DNA of 64,000 nucleotides, taken from Clostridia bacterium (lineage in GTDB: Bacteria > Bacillota_A > Clostridia > Christensenellales > Aristaeellaceae). The notes below the pieces were generated by a model, which was not told the DNA's origin, did no database searches, and saw nothing but the letters and a program-made list of their open reading frames with translations. Positions 42,916-51,400 of this stretch are shown piece after piece. Location: assembly GCA_017509065.1 (NCBI GenBank), contig JAFWQM010000125.1:1-64000 (forward strand). The letters are read 5' to 3'. The first letter of the stretch is position 1. Every line of letters starts with the position of its first letter. Made by a program: the position numbers and the translations under genes.

Positions 42916-43293
42916 TTATTCTTCTTCCTCTTCCTCTGTTTCTTCTTCGGTTTCCGCGGCGTCTTCCGTTTCCTCCTCCTCGCTGTTCTGGGCGAAGAAG
43001 GCGTCGGTCAGTTCTTTCGCCTCGCCATAGCGGTCGAAGCTGACGTAATAATCAAAGGTTTCTGTGAGCAGACCGGTCAGCATCGCCATCGCCGCGCCTT
43101 TGCTGCTTTTCTGCTCGAAGGGGATCTCGTTCTGTTTCAGCAGGTCAGCCACCATTTCCTGCCATATCGAGCTGACAGAAATGAGGAAGCAAGGGTCATC
43201 CGCCTGCGGTTCCCGGCCTTTGCGCTTCCCGCACACCGGGCATTTTTCCGCTTCGTCGTAAAGCCGTTTGCAATCAGGACAATAAAGCAGCAT
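42916..43293 (-). CDS. small zinc-ribbon protein with acidic tail
   Basis: A 125-residue protein. The preferred start is the ATG at 43291-43293, eight bases after AGGAGG; an ATG six bases earlier is too close to that site. The N-terminus has a zinc ribbon (CPDC…CPVC at about residues 5-21). A middle domain (FLISVSSIWQEMVADLLKQNEIPFEQKSS) resembles the DUF2007-like putative signal-transducing fold. The last 20 or so residues are almost entirely Glu, Asp and Thr. Function unknown; not obviously tied to its neighbours. Confidence 0.75.
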   Translation of the reverse strand: MLLYCPDCKRLYDEAEKCPVCGKRKGREPQADDPCFLISVSSIWQEMVADLLKQNEIPFEQKSSKGAAMAMLTGLLTETFDYYVSFDRYGEAKELTDAFFAQNSEEEETEDAAETEEETEEEEEE

Positions 43294-43349
43294 CTTCATT
43301 TCCTCCTTTTTCATGAAAAATGAAAGCATTGTAAGATGATGGGAATAAA

Positions 43350-43451
43350 GTGTACAGAGTACAGAGTTCAGAGTACAGATTATCATGCTTTTGCAAAATG
43401 GTACGGTGGTAAAGTGAAAAAACCGTCTCTTCTGTACTCTGCACTGTGTAC
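43350..43451. repeat. tandem-repeat-armed hairpin D (ACTCTGTACTCTGAA type)
   Basis: GTGTACAGAGTACAGAG… (43350-43378) faces CTGTACTCTGCACTGTGTAC (43432-43451). The far arm ends ten bases from the stop of the next gene at 43461. Confidence 0.65.
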
Positions 43452-43460
43452 GTTAAAAAC

Positions 43461-43808
43461 TTACCCCTTCTGAATCCACGCTTCCCAGGTTTTTTCGTCA
43501 GCTCCCAACGTGACTTGTTCGCCGTTCCGCACGATGGGCGTGCGTAAAAAGCGGGGGTTCTCCGCCAGCGTTTCCAGGATATATTGAGCGTCGTCGTTAT
43601 AGCAGATGGGATGGCTGAGCGCTTCGGGATTCTTCCTGTCCACCAGGTTCTCCGCACCCAGACGCCGGGCAAACAATTGCAGCTCCCGCGCGCCCAGCTT
43701 ATGTTTTTTCAGGTCCAGCAGCTGATAAGGAACGCGGCGCTCCTTAAAGAACCGCTCCGCTTTCTGCGTGTCGAAATTCTTTTTCAGGGCATAGATCTGG
43801 ATGTTCAT
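43461..43808 (-). CDS. ArsC/Spx-family thioredoxin-fold protein without the catalytic cysteine
   Basis: A 115-residue protein of the ArsC/Spx/YffB family (IQIYALKKNFDTQKAERFFKERRVPYQLLDLKKHKLGARELQ…RTPIVRNGEQVTLGADEKTWEAWI). The usual CX2C or CX5R site after the first strand is replaced by KKNFDTQK, so arsenate reduction is unlikely. Its ATG overlaps the rsfS stop by four bases. A binding or regulatory role, as for Spx, is possible but not shown. Confidence 0.85.
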   Translation of the reverse strand: MNIQIYALKKNFDTQKAERFFKERRVPYQLLDLKKHKLGARELQLFARRLGAENLVDRKNPEALSHPICYNDDAQYILETLAENPRFLRTPIVRNGEQVTLGADEKTWEAWIQKG

Positions 43809-44188
43809 TCTTTCGGCTGCTCCGCTTTCTCATCCTCATCGATGAACGTGAGGGGCACCTTGTTTTCCCCGTCCGCCCAGAGGCGTTCCAGATGATAGAA
43901 CTTCCGGGCCTCGGGATGGAAGATGTGCACAAGAACCGTTCCGTAGTCCAGCACGATCCACTGCCCTTCCTGCTGTCCTTCCTTCGCCCGCAGCGCCACG
44001 CCTTCCATCGCCAGCGCGTCGTCCACGTCGTCAGCCAGGGATTTTACCTGCAGGGATGAGCGGCCCGTGGCGATGACCATGTAATCCGTGATCACGGTCA
44101 GGTGCGACACGCGCAGCACGGTGATGTCCGACGCCTTTTTCTCATACAGGATCCGGGCGATACGCAGAGCCAATCCGTTGTTTTCCAT
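43805..44188 (-). CDS. rsfS: ribosomal silencing factor RsfS
   Basis: A 127-residue protein of the Iojap/RsfS family (KASDITVLRVSHLTVITDYMVIATGRSSLQVKSLADDV…EGQWIVLDYGTVLVHIFHPEARKFYHLERLW). It binds ribosomal protein L14 and blocks subunit joining under starvation. GGAGG precedes the start. It follows nadD-yqeK by 36 bases, the conserved nadD-yqeK-rsfS order of Firmicutes. Confidence 0.94.
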   Translation of the reverse strand: MENNGLALRIARILYEKKASDITVLRVSHLTVITDYMVIATGRSSLQVKSLADDVDDALAMEGVALRAKEGQQEGQWIVLDYGTVLVHIFHPEARKFYHLERLWADGENKVPLTFIDEDEKAEQPKE

Positions 44189-44224
44189 TCGTTTTCCTCC
44201 TTTTTTATCTTGATAGATACGTTT

Positions 44225-45397
44225 CTATTTTTTCAGCGACGAGAGCAATGCTCGCTCCTCGTCGGTCAAAACACTTTCCAGATACGCTTTCGTTGCCAAA
44301 GAAGCGGGGTCAAAAGCATGGCCGTTTCCCTGGACGTATTCCTGCGTCAGCTCCAGCGAACGGTACACCGCCGCCGCCAATGAATGGTTGCACAGCATAC
44401 GGAGTTCTTTCAGGCCAGGATAATCCTCCCGCCCTTCCTCCGTAGCGTCGGCCACGAAGATACACATCTCCATTTTTGACATACCCGGGCGACCCACCGT
44501 GTGGCTGCGAATAGCGTTCAATACTTCTTCATCGCAGATATGAAACTCCTTTTTCGCCAGGTACGCCCCCACCGGCGCATGGAGCAGGGCGCCGGAGGAA
44601 AGCACGGTTTCATTGTTCGTCAAATGCTGTTCCCGAGCGATTTTGACCATTTCTTTTAGGCTCATGCCTTTTGCGCAGTCGTGCAGCATCGCGGCCAAAG
44701 CAGTCCGCTGCACGGGCAGGCCGTGCAGCGCGGCAAGCCGGACGGCTTCCTTCCGGACGCCTAACGTATGCTGGAAGCGCTTGGGGCTCATCATATTTCT
44801 GAGGCGCGGGGAAAAATCCTGCTGATACAGCCCACGCTCCGCCATATAGCACAGCACCTTTTTGTTCAGGCCCGGCGCGTCCTGATACTGAGCGGTCTGG
44901 CTGCGGATCATGGTCGCGGAAAACGGCGTGGAAAAATTCGGCAGCAGTTCAATTTTCGCCCCGGCCTTCCGCGCTTTTTCCAACGCTTCTTCCGTATTAA
45001 CGCCGCTGCGTGGAAAAATCAGGAAGCTGCATTGGGAGAACAGCTTTTCTTTTTCTTTCCAGTAAGGCAGGCTGGGCAGTTTATCCGCGCCGAGGATCAG
45101 GGTGAACGCGGCGTGGGGATACTCTTTTTTCAGCGGGGCGATCGTATCCGCGGTGAAAGCGACGTCAGGCTTCGCGCCGGTCTTTGTCAGATAAAAACGC
45201 GAATATCCTCCGATGGCCAAGGCGCACATATTCATACGGTCAGCGGCGGAAGCGTCGGCTTCGCGGTGTGCGGGCTTTGCCATGGGCAAGAAAATCACGC
45301 CGTCCAGGCCGCCGCGCATCAGCGCTTCCTTCGCCAGGGCGATGTGTCCCTCGTGAATTGGATCAAATGTTCCGCCCAACACGCCCATTTTCTGCAA
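44225..45397 (-). CDS. nadD: nicotinate-nucleotide adenylyltransferase fused to a YqeK-like HD phosphohydrolase
   Basis: A 390-residue fusion. Residues 1-195 are NadD (GVLGGTFDPIHEGHIALA with the HxGH nucleotidyltransferase motif, ILGADKLPSLPYW, late SATMIRS), which makes NaAD from NaMN and ATP. Residues about 200-390 are an HD domain of the YqeK type (KRFQHTLGVRKEAVRLA, LAAMLHDCAKGMS, AIRSHTVGRPGMS), whose members hydrolyse Ap4A symmetrically. The two are usually adjacent separate genes. The start appears to be TTG at 45395-45397, ten bases after GGAG; the ATG three codons later has no site. Confidence 0.93.
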   Translation of the reverse strand: MQKMGVLGGTFDPIHEGHIALAKEALMRGGLDGVIFLPMAKPAHREADASAADRMNMCALAIGGYSRFYLTKTGAKPDVAFTADTIAPLKKEYPHAAFTLILGADKLPSLPYWKEKEKLFSQCSFLIFPRSGVNTEEALEKARKAGAKIELLPNFSTPFSATMIRSQTAQYQDAPGLNKKVLCYMAERGLYQQDFSPRLRNMMSPKRFQHTLGVRKEAVRLAALHGLPVQRTALAAMLHDCAKGMSLKEMVKIAREQHLTNNETVLSSGALLHAPVGAYLAKKEFHICDEEVLNAIRSHTVGRPGMSKMEMCIFVADATEEGREDYPGLKELRMLCNHSLAAAVYRSLELTQEYVQGNGHAFDPASLATKAYLESVLTDEERALLSSLKK

Positions 45398-45418
45398 ATT
45401 CGATCATCTCCTGTCCAT

Positions 45419-45447
45419 ATTATACAACAAAATGGGCATTCTGAAAA
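45419..45447 (-). promoter_or_regulatory. promoter of nadD-yqeK
   Basis: On the minus strand TTTTCA (45442-45447) and TATAAT (45419-45424) with a 17-base spacer. The leader would be very short, with transcription starting just before the ribosome binding site. Confidence 0.65.
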
Positions 45448-45463
45448 GAGGGAGGAGGCCAAA

Positions 45464-46306
45464 ATGCAAGATTATTTCCAACGTTCCCGCCTGGGAAACG
45501 CGATGGACAGCCTGGGATTTCACTTTTTCACGCTGATCCTGAGCAACTTTTGGTTCATTCTGCTTTGGGGCCTGCGCCTGCCGGCGCTGACCGCGGGCGC
45601 GGCGCTGTACGTCATGATTGTGATTTTGCGAAAAAAAGTGCGGGACGACCATGTGACCCGCAGGGAAGCGCAGCTAAGGGCAGCTATCGGTGGTGAACTC
45701 GCTCTGAACCGGCTGCTGCTCACAGCGCCTGAAAAAGCGAATTTTGAAATCGCCATGCTTTTATCGCTCCGTGAACCGCTGACGCTGATCCAGGCGGGGG
45801 AAGGCGGGGTGCTTTGCGCCGCAAAAGGGAAAAAATGGGTGATATCGTTTTTGCAGTCGCCAGCGGAAACGAGCGTCGGGCCGGGAGACGTGCTGCGTCT
45901 CCAGCGGGAAATCCGATCTCTGAACGCCGATAGAGGGTTGCTCTGCGTTTGCGGAAAGATTTCCCCGGAAGCCGCGCGGCAGGCGGAGGGTGAACCGTTC
46001 GTTTCTTTCCTGGGACGGGACAGGCTGATTTCCATGCTGGGCAGCGCAAATCCCGCCACTGACAGTCAGCTCGTGGCCCTGGGCAAGCGCAGAAAAAAAG
46101 CCGCGCCAACCTATTGGCTGCGGCTGATTCTGAATCCCTCCCGGGCCAAGCGTTACGCCTGCTACGGCGCGCTGCTGCTTGGCATGTACCAGTTCACCCA
46201 CCTGATTTATTACGCGCTTCCCGGCCTCGTCTGCGTCTCCCTCGCCGCCGCCTGCCGCTGCGTCAGAAGGGAGAAAAGCGTTTTCCCGGACGACACGGCA
46301 GGGTGA
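45464..46306 (+). CDS. membrane-anchored protein of unknown function
   Basis: A 280-residue protein starting at the ATG at 45464 behind GGAGGAGG. Two N-terminal helices (about 18-55) and two C-terminal hydrophobic stretches (about 232-262) frame a soluble domain. In that domain the stretch VLCAAKGKKWVISFLQSPAETSVGPGDVLRLQREI…GLLCVCGKISPEAARQAEGEPFVSFLGRDRLISML has the rhythm of an Mrr-type restriction-endonuclease fold. The catalytic D-ExK residues are not convincing. It is divergent from nadD. No function assigned. Confidence 0.65.
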   Translation: MQDYFQRSRLGNAMDSLGFHFFTLILSNFWFILLWGLRLPALTAGAALYVMIVILRKKVRDDHVTRREAQLRAAIGGELALNRLLLTAPEKANFEIAMLLSLREPLTLIQAGEGGVLCAAKGKKWVISFLQSPAETSVGPGDVLRLQREIRSLNADRGLLCVCGKISPEAARQAEGEPFVSFLGRDRLISMLGSANPATDSQLVALGKRRKKAAPTYWLRLILNPSRAKRYACYGALLLGMYQFTHLIYYALPGLVCVSLAAACRCVRREKSVFPDDTAG

Positions 46307-46342
46307 TGCAGAACGCAAGCAAGTACATTTTACATCACTATA

Positions 46343-46563
46343 CAAAAGCCTTCCCCTCGCAGGGGAAGGTGTCAGGCGCGGAACCAAGACAGCCCAAAGT
46401 ATCTGAGATACTTCGCGCCTGACGGATGAGGTGCTATTCTAAGCAACAAGTCCACTTTGCAAATAGGAGAGTTCACCTCATCCGAGCCGCGCGAATTGGC
46501 TTGGATACTCTCTCCAGCTTGGTTCCGCGCGGCCCACCTTCCCCTCCAAGGGGAAGGCTTTTG
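46343..46563. mobile_element. MITE-like element, copy 1
   Basis: A 221-base non-coding element with perfect 15-bp terminal inverted repeats (CAAAAGCCTTCCCCT at 46343-46357; complement at 46549-46563). It has inner paired blocks GGATGAGGTG (46424-46433) and CACCTCATCC (46474-46483). It fills most of the gap between the plus-strand gene ending at 46306 and spoIIP. A related copy is at 56425. No transposase is encoded. Confidence 0.75.
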
Positions 46564-46609
46564 GCTGGTTCTCAGTTCCATACACGAAATCATCTGTACT
46601 CTCGTTCCC

Positions 46610-47704
46610 CTAATCCCTGTCTCGTGAATTCAAGCGCCCGCCAAGGAGTCCACCGGTCATCTCCTGGAAGGAGCGTTTCATTTTCTGTCCGGCGGTTTTC
46701 AGATTGCCGGAGGCGGCGAAGGCGTAGAGGAACAGCCCGCCCAGGGCAATCACTGCCAGCCAGCCGATGCCCGTCCAGCCGCCGCTGTTCTCCTTCGTCG
46801 GGCTTTTTCCCTTGCCCGCCGCGCCGGACACACCGCCGTACAGCGCGCGGTTCAGCACGTCGGCCATGTACGCGGTGGAAGCAAGCACCTCGTTTTTATC
46901 GCTTTTATGCGTGCCGAATTCCAGCAGCACGGCCTGGGACATCAGGTCCTGATTGTAGCTGCCCTTGCCCATGTAAATATCCTTCAGCAGGCCGGGATAA
47001 AGCTTGTCCGCAACAGCCTTGATCTGGGCGGCGAACTGCTTGTTGGCGTCGGCGTTCTGGTTCTGCCGTCCCACCAAGAGGCGCACCTTGGTCACTTCCT
47101 CACCCTTGACCTCGCTCTCGTACTGCGTGGCGTCGGGAATACCGTCCCGATGCACGTCAAAGATTGCGTCCACGCCTTCTTCGGCAAGCGACGCCGCCGT
47201 AGCGCGGCTTCGACGGTAGGCCCCCGCATCATGCGGATAATGGTTTTCATCGCTGTAATAAACGGTGATCCCCTTCTTTTCCAGCGCTGCTTTCAGACGT
47301 TCCGCCACATCGTAGATGCCGCCGCGTTTTTCTTTGCTGCTTGTGCCGTCGCCCGGCTCATAGCTTTCATCGCTGTGGGTGCAGTAAATCGCCACCGCCT
47401 TTTTCACGGCGCTGACAGGCTGGGTCTCTTCGTCCAGCCAGCTCACGTCCGGCAGGGAGAAAGAGCCCAGGCTTTCCATTCTCGCCTTTCCGCTTTCTTC
47501 ATCCACCTGCGCGATCCGATAATAGCGGTTATCCCCGGCAACGTATTCATCGCCCGCTTCCGGTTCGCCCGCGTAATAGGTCACGGTTTCGCCATTTTCA
47601 TCCAGCAGCTGATATACTCTCTCTTCCTCCGTGTCGTCCGCGAGCGCGCAAAACGGATGCGCCAGCAGAGCAACCAGGCAAAGCAACTCAACCACTTTTT
47701 TCAT
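46610..47704 (-). CDS. spoIIP: stage II sporulation protein P
   Basis: A 364-residue protein. It has an N-terminal signal or anchor (MKKVVELLCLVALLAHPFCALA), then the SpoIIP amidase/endopeptidase domain with zinc-site motifs (IYCTHSDESYEPGDGT, IFDVHRDGIPD, LLEFGTHKSDKNE). A transmembrane helix lies near 310-335. With SpoIID and SpoIIM it degrades septal peptidoglycan during engulfment. It overlaps no gene but abuts the upstream membrane-protein gene (47705), so they are probably one transcript. Confidence 0.93.
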   Translation of the reverse strand: MKKVVELLCLVALLAHPFCALADDTEEERVYQLLDENGETVTYYAGEPEAGDEYVAGDNRYYRIAQVDEESGKARMESLGSFSLPDVSWLDEETQPVSAVKKAVAIYCTHSDESYEPGDGTSSKEKRGGIYDVAERLKAALEKKGITVYYSDENHYPHDAGAYRRSRATAASLAEEGVDAIFDVHRDGIPDATQYESEVKGEEVTKVRLLVGRQNQNADANKQFAAQIKAVADKLYPGLLKDIYMGKGSYNQDLMSQAVLLEFGTHKSDKNEVLASTAYMADVLNRALYGGVSGAAGKGKSPTKENSGGWTGIGWLAVIALGGLFLYAFAASGNLKTAGQKMKRSFQEMTGGLLGGRLNSRDRD

Positions 47705-48361
47705 TCAGTTTCCGCCTCCTCGTCGCACTGTCACGCGCGCTGCTTCCCGTTTGCCGTCTCCTGCCGGACGAGCCATGCGCTCGATCAATTCGCCCATCAG
47801 CTCCGCCAGCAGCACCGCCAGCAAACCGGATATCACTACCGTATCCATCATACCCGCGCTGCCCAGTCGCAGCGTGGAATCGACGCCGTTTCCCCAATTG
47901 AACGCCGCCACAGCGATGTCCGCCAGGATCACGCCCAGCACCCCGCAGATGAACGCCGCGCGCCGCGAGCGGCCCAGCAAATAGGCGATAATGCCTCCGG
48001 CGATGCCATAGGTGTAATTCGGGTCAAGCACCATGTTTTCCGGTTCGGCAGGCAAAAACCGCCCAAGCGCGTATACCACCACTGCTGTCACCGCGCTGCC
48101 AAGCAGCGCCCGCGCGACCTCTTTTCGGGTGTCCGTTTTGATGAGGAGCCACACACATACTCCCAGCGGAATCACTGCCCCGCCCAGGTTGACCGACAAC
48201 CGGCCCACGCGAATGTCCGGAATGAACCCGCCGATAAAAATCAGTGCCGCGATCACCAGCGCGGCCCGGTCGCTGAGCTGCATCCTGTCCAGCACCCGCT
48301 GCGCAGCGCCGAACAGCACCAGCGCCGTCACAATCGAAAGCAATATCAATCCTACCGCCAT
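47705..48361 (-). CDS. DUF1614-like membrane protein
   Basis: A 218-residue polytopic membrane protein. The start at 48361 has GGAGGAGG upstream. Hydrophobic helices lie at about 2-18, 36-50, 58-75, 85-103, 120-155 and 170-192, with the motif IGGFIPDIRVGRLSVNLGGAVIPLGVCVWLLI. This resembles DUF1614 proteins often found beside spoIIP in Clostridia. The stop and the spoIIP start are adjacent (47704/47705). Function unknown; a sporulation role is inferred from position. Confidence 0.65.
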   Translation of the reverse strand: MAVGLILLSIVTALVLFGAAQRVLDRMQLSDRAALVIAALIFIGGFIPDIRVGRLSVNLGGAVIPLGVCVWLLIKTDTRKEVARALLGSAVTAVVVYALGRFLPAEPENMVLDPNYTYGIAGGIIAYLLGRSRRAAFICGVLGVILADIAVAAFNWGNGVDSTLRLGSAGMMDTVVISGLLAVLLAELMGELIERMARPAGDGKREAARVTVRRGGGN

Positions 48362-48445
48362 TCTGCTTTCCTCCTCCCGCGGCAGGCATTTTCTGCCGCT
48401 GTTGTCTGAGTTAGCGTGTCCATGGCTTATGTGAAATATGCGGAC

Positions 48446-48479
48446 ATAAAAAAGAACACGCCCCAAGCAGAGCGTGCTC
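48446..48479 (-). terminator. terminator of the purine operon
   Basis: On the minus strand GAGCACGC (48472-48479) pairs with GCGTGTTC (48454-48461), one G-T pair, followed by TTTTTTATG, 15 bases after the purL stop. Confidence 0.8.
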
Positions 48480-48493
48480 CATGGTATGTTCAA

Positions 48494-51400
48494 TTATCCG
48501 AAATACTTCTTCGCGCTGCGGAACAGGCCCATATCGTAATTGCCGGGAACATTCCGATAGAGTCCGTCCCCCACGCGCTCACTGTGGCCCATCTTTCCTA
48601 AGATGCGGCCATCCGGGGAAAGAATGCCTTCAATGGCAGCCACGGAGCCATTTGGATTGAACAGGATATCGTCGGTGGGATTTCCATCCAGATCCACGTA
48701 CTGGGTGGCGACCTGGCCGTTTTCGATCAGCGTTTTCAGCACATCCTCACTGCACAGGAAGCGGCCCTCGCCATGGCTGATGGGCACGGTGAACACGTCG
48801 CCGACATTCGTTTCCAGCAGCCAGGGAGAATTGGCGGACGCGACCCGTGTGCGCACCAGGCGGCTCTGGTGGCGGCCGATGGTGTTGTAGGTCAGGGTCG
48901 GCGCGTCGGCGCTGGGCTCGGTAATTTTTCCGTAAGGGACAAGCCCCAGTTTAATGAGCGCTTGGAAGCCGTTGCAGATACCCAGCATCAGGCCGTCCCG
49001 CCTGTCCAGCAAGTCATGGACGCCCTCCGCCACGGCGGCGCTGCGGAAGAAGGCGGTGATGAACTTGCCGCTGCCGTCCGGCTCGTCGCCGCCGGAGAAG
49101 CCGCCGGGGATGAACACGATCTGGGCGTTTTTCAGCGCTTTGGCGAAGCGCTCCACGGAATCGGAAACGCCCGAGGCGGTGAGATTGTTCAGCACCAGGA
49201 TTTCACCTTTCAAGCCGGCGCTTTCAACCGCTTTCAGGGAGTCGTATTCGCAGTTGGTGCCGGGGAACACGGGAATCAGCACGCGGGGTACGGCAATAGA
49301 CTTTGCCGGGCGAACCACGGGCTTGCTTTCCGCGCTGATAACGGGAATGTCCTGTTTTCCCGGCACCGTGGCAGGATAGACGCTTTCCAGCCTGCTTTCG
49401 TAAATGCCGGAAAGCTCCTCCAGAGAAACGCTTTCGTTTTGCCAGGTAAAGCGTTTTTCTTCTGTTGTGCGGCCCAGGGTAATACCGATTTCATCGTCCT
49501 CCGCCAGTTCCAGGATGAAAGCGCCATACTGCTTGCGGGTAAGCGTTTCCAAAGCTATTCCATCCCCAAAGGCAAAGCCGAACCCGTTGCCGATAGCCAT
49601 TTTCAAAATGCCCTCGGCGATACCGCCCTGATCGACGGCCCAGGCGGACAGGACTTTCTTGCTTTGCAGCAAATCATGCACCCGGTTCAGAACCGCCTTG
49701 AAGCTGTCCTTCTTGGGTAAGCCGTTTTGATCGTATTCGGGAGCCAGCAGAACCACTTTGTTTCCCGCGCCTTTGAATTCGGGGGAGCGCACGTCGCTGA
49801 GATTTCCGGTGGTGACGGCGAAAGAAACGAGGGTCGGCGGCACGTCCAGTTTTTCAAAGGTGCCGCTCATACTGTCCTTGCCTCCGATGGCGCCGCAGCC
49901 CAGATCCCACTGAGCCTGCAAAGCGCCCAGCAGTGCGGCTAAAGGTTTCCCCCAGCGGTCAGGCTGACCTTGGGGCTTTTCAAAGTATTCCTGGAAGGTG
50001 AGGTAAGTATCCTCCAGGGACGCGCCGGAAGCAGCCAGTTTAGCGATGGATTGGGCAACCGCCAGATACGCGCCGCGATAGGGGCTGGCAGACGTGGTAT
50101 AGGGGTCGTAGCCCCAGGCCATGAGGGACACGGTGTCGGTGTCGCCGGTTTCCCTGGAAATCTTGTGGGCCATGGCCTGGATGGGGGTCAGTTGGTTCCT
50201 GCCGCCGAAAGGCATCAGTACCGTGCCCGCGCCGATGGTGGAGTCAAAGCGCTCGGAAAGGCCCCGCTGGGAGCAGGTATTCAGGTTACCCGCCACGGCT
50301 TTCATACAATCCGTAAAGGATTCGGCAATTGTCTGATGATCACAGGTTGGGGCATTCACATGCGCCGCTGTCTGCTTCGGCGCGCCGTTGGAATTGAGGA
50401 AAGCACGGGAGATGTTCACGATGGTTTCCCCGCGCCATTGCATGGTGAGCCGGGGGTCGGTCTGCACCTTCGCCACGACTGTGGCTTCCAGGTTTTCCGC
50501 GTCCGCCAAGGCGATAAACTTTTCCGCGTCCTCCGGGGCCACCACCACCGCCATGCGCTCCTGGGATTCGGAAATAGCCAATTCCGTTCCGTCCAGCCCC
50601 TCATACTTCTTGGGCACTTTGTCCAGATCGATGGCGATGCCGTCCGCAAGTTCGCCGATGGCGACGCTCACGCCGCCCGCGCCGAAGTCGTTGCAGCGCT
50701 TGATGAGCAGGGAGGCTTCTTTATTGCAGAAAAGGCGCTGCAATTTCCGCTCTTCCGGAGCGTTGCCCTTCTGCACTTCCGCGCCGCAGGTGTCGATGGA
50801 TTGGAGGGTATGGGCTTTGGAGGAGCCGGTGGCCCCGCCGCAGCCGTCGCGTCCCGTGCGCCCGCCTAAAAGAATGATTACGTCGCCAGGCGCTGGGCAT
50901 TCCCGCCGCACATTTTCCGCAGGAGCGGTGGCGATGACCGCGCCGATTTCCATGCGCTTGGCCGCATAGCCGGGATGGTAGATTTCATGCACCTCGCCGG
51001 TGGCCAGGCCGATCTGGTTGCCGTAGGATGAATAGCCCGCTGCCGCCGTGGTGACGATCTTCCGCTGGGGCAGTTTGCCGGGGAGGGTTTCGGAAAGCGG
51101 CGCAGTGGGATCGGCGGCCCCGGTCACGCGCATAGCGGCGTACACGTAAGCCCGCCCGGACAAAGGGTCGCGGATGGCCCCGCCAATGCAGGTCGCCGCG
51201 CCGCCAAATGGCTCGATTTCCGTGGGATGGTTGTGGGTTTCGTTCTTGAACAGCAACAGCCAGTCTTCCGGGCCGTTTTCCGTGTTCACCTGAATCTTGA
51301 CCGTACAGGCGTTGATTTCCTCGGATTCGTCCAGCTTGTTCAGCAAGCCCTGCTTTTTCAGATACTTCGCCCCGATGGTGGCGATGTCCATGAGGCATAC

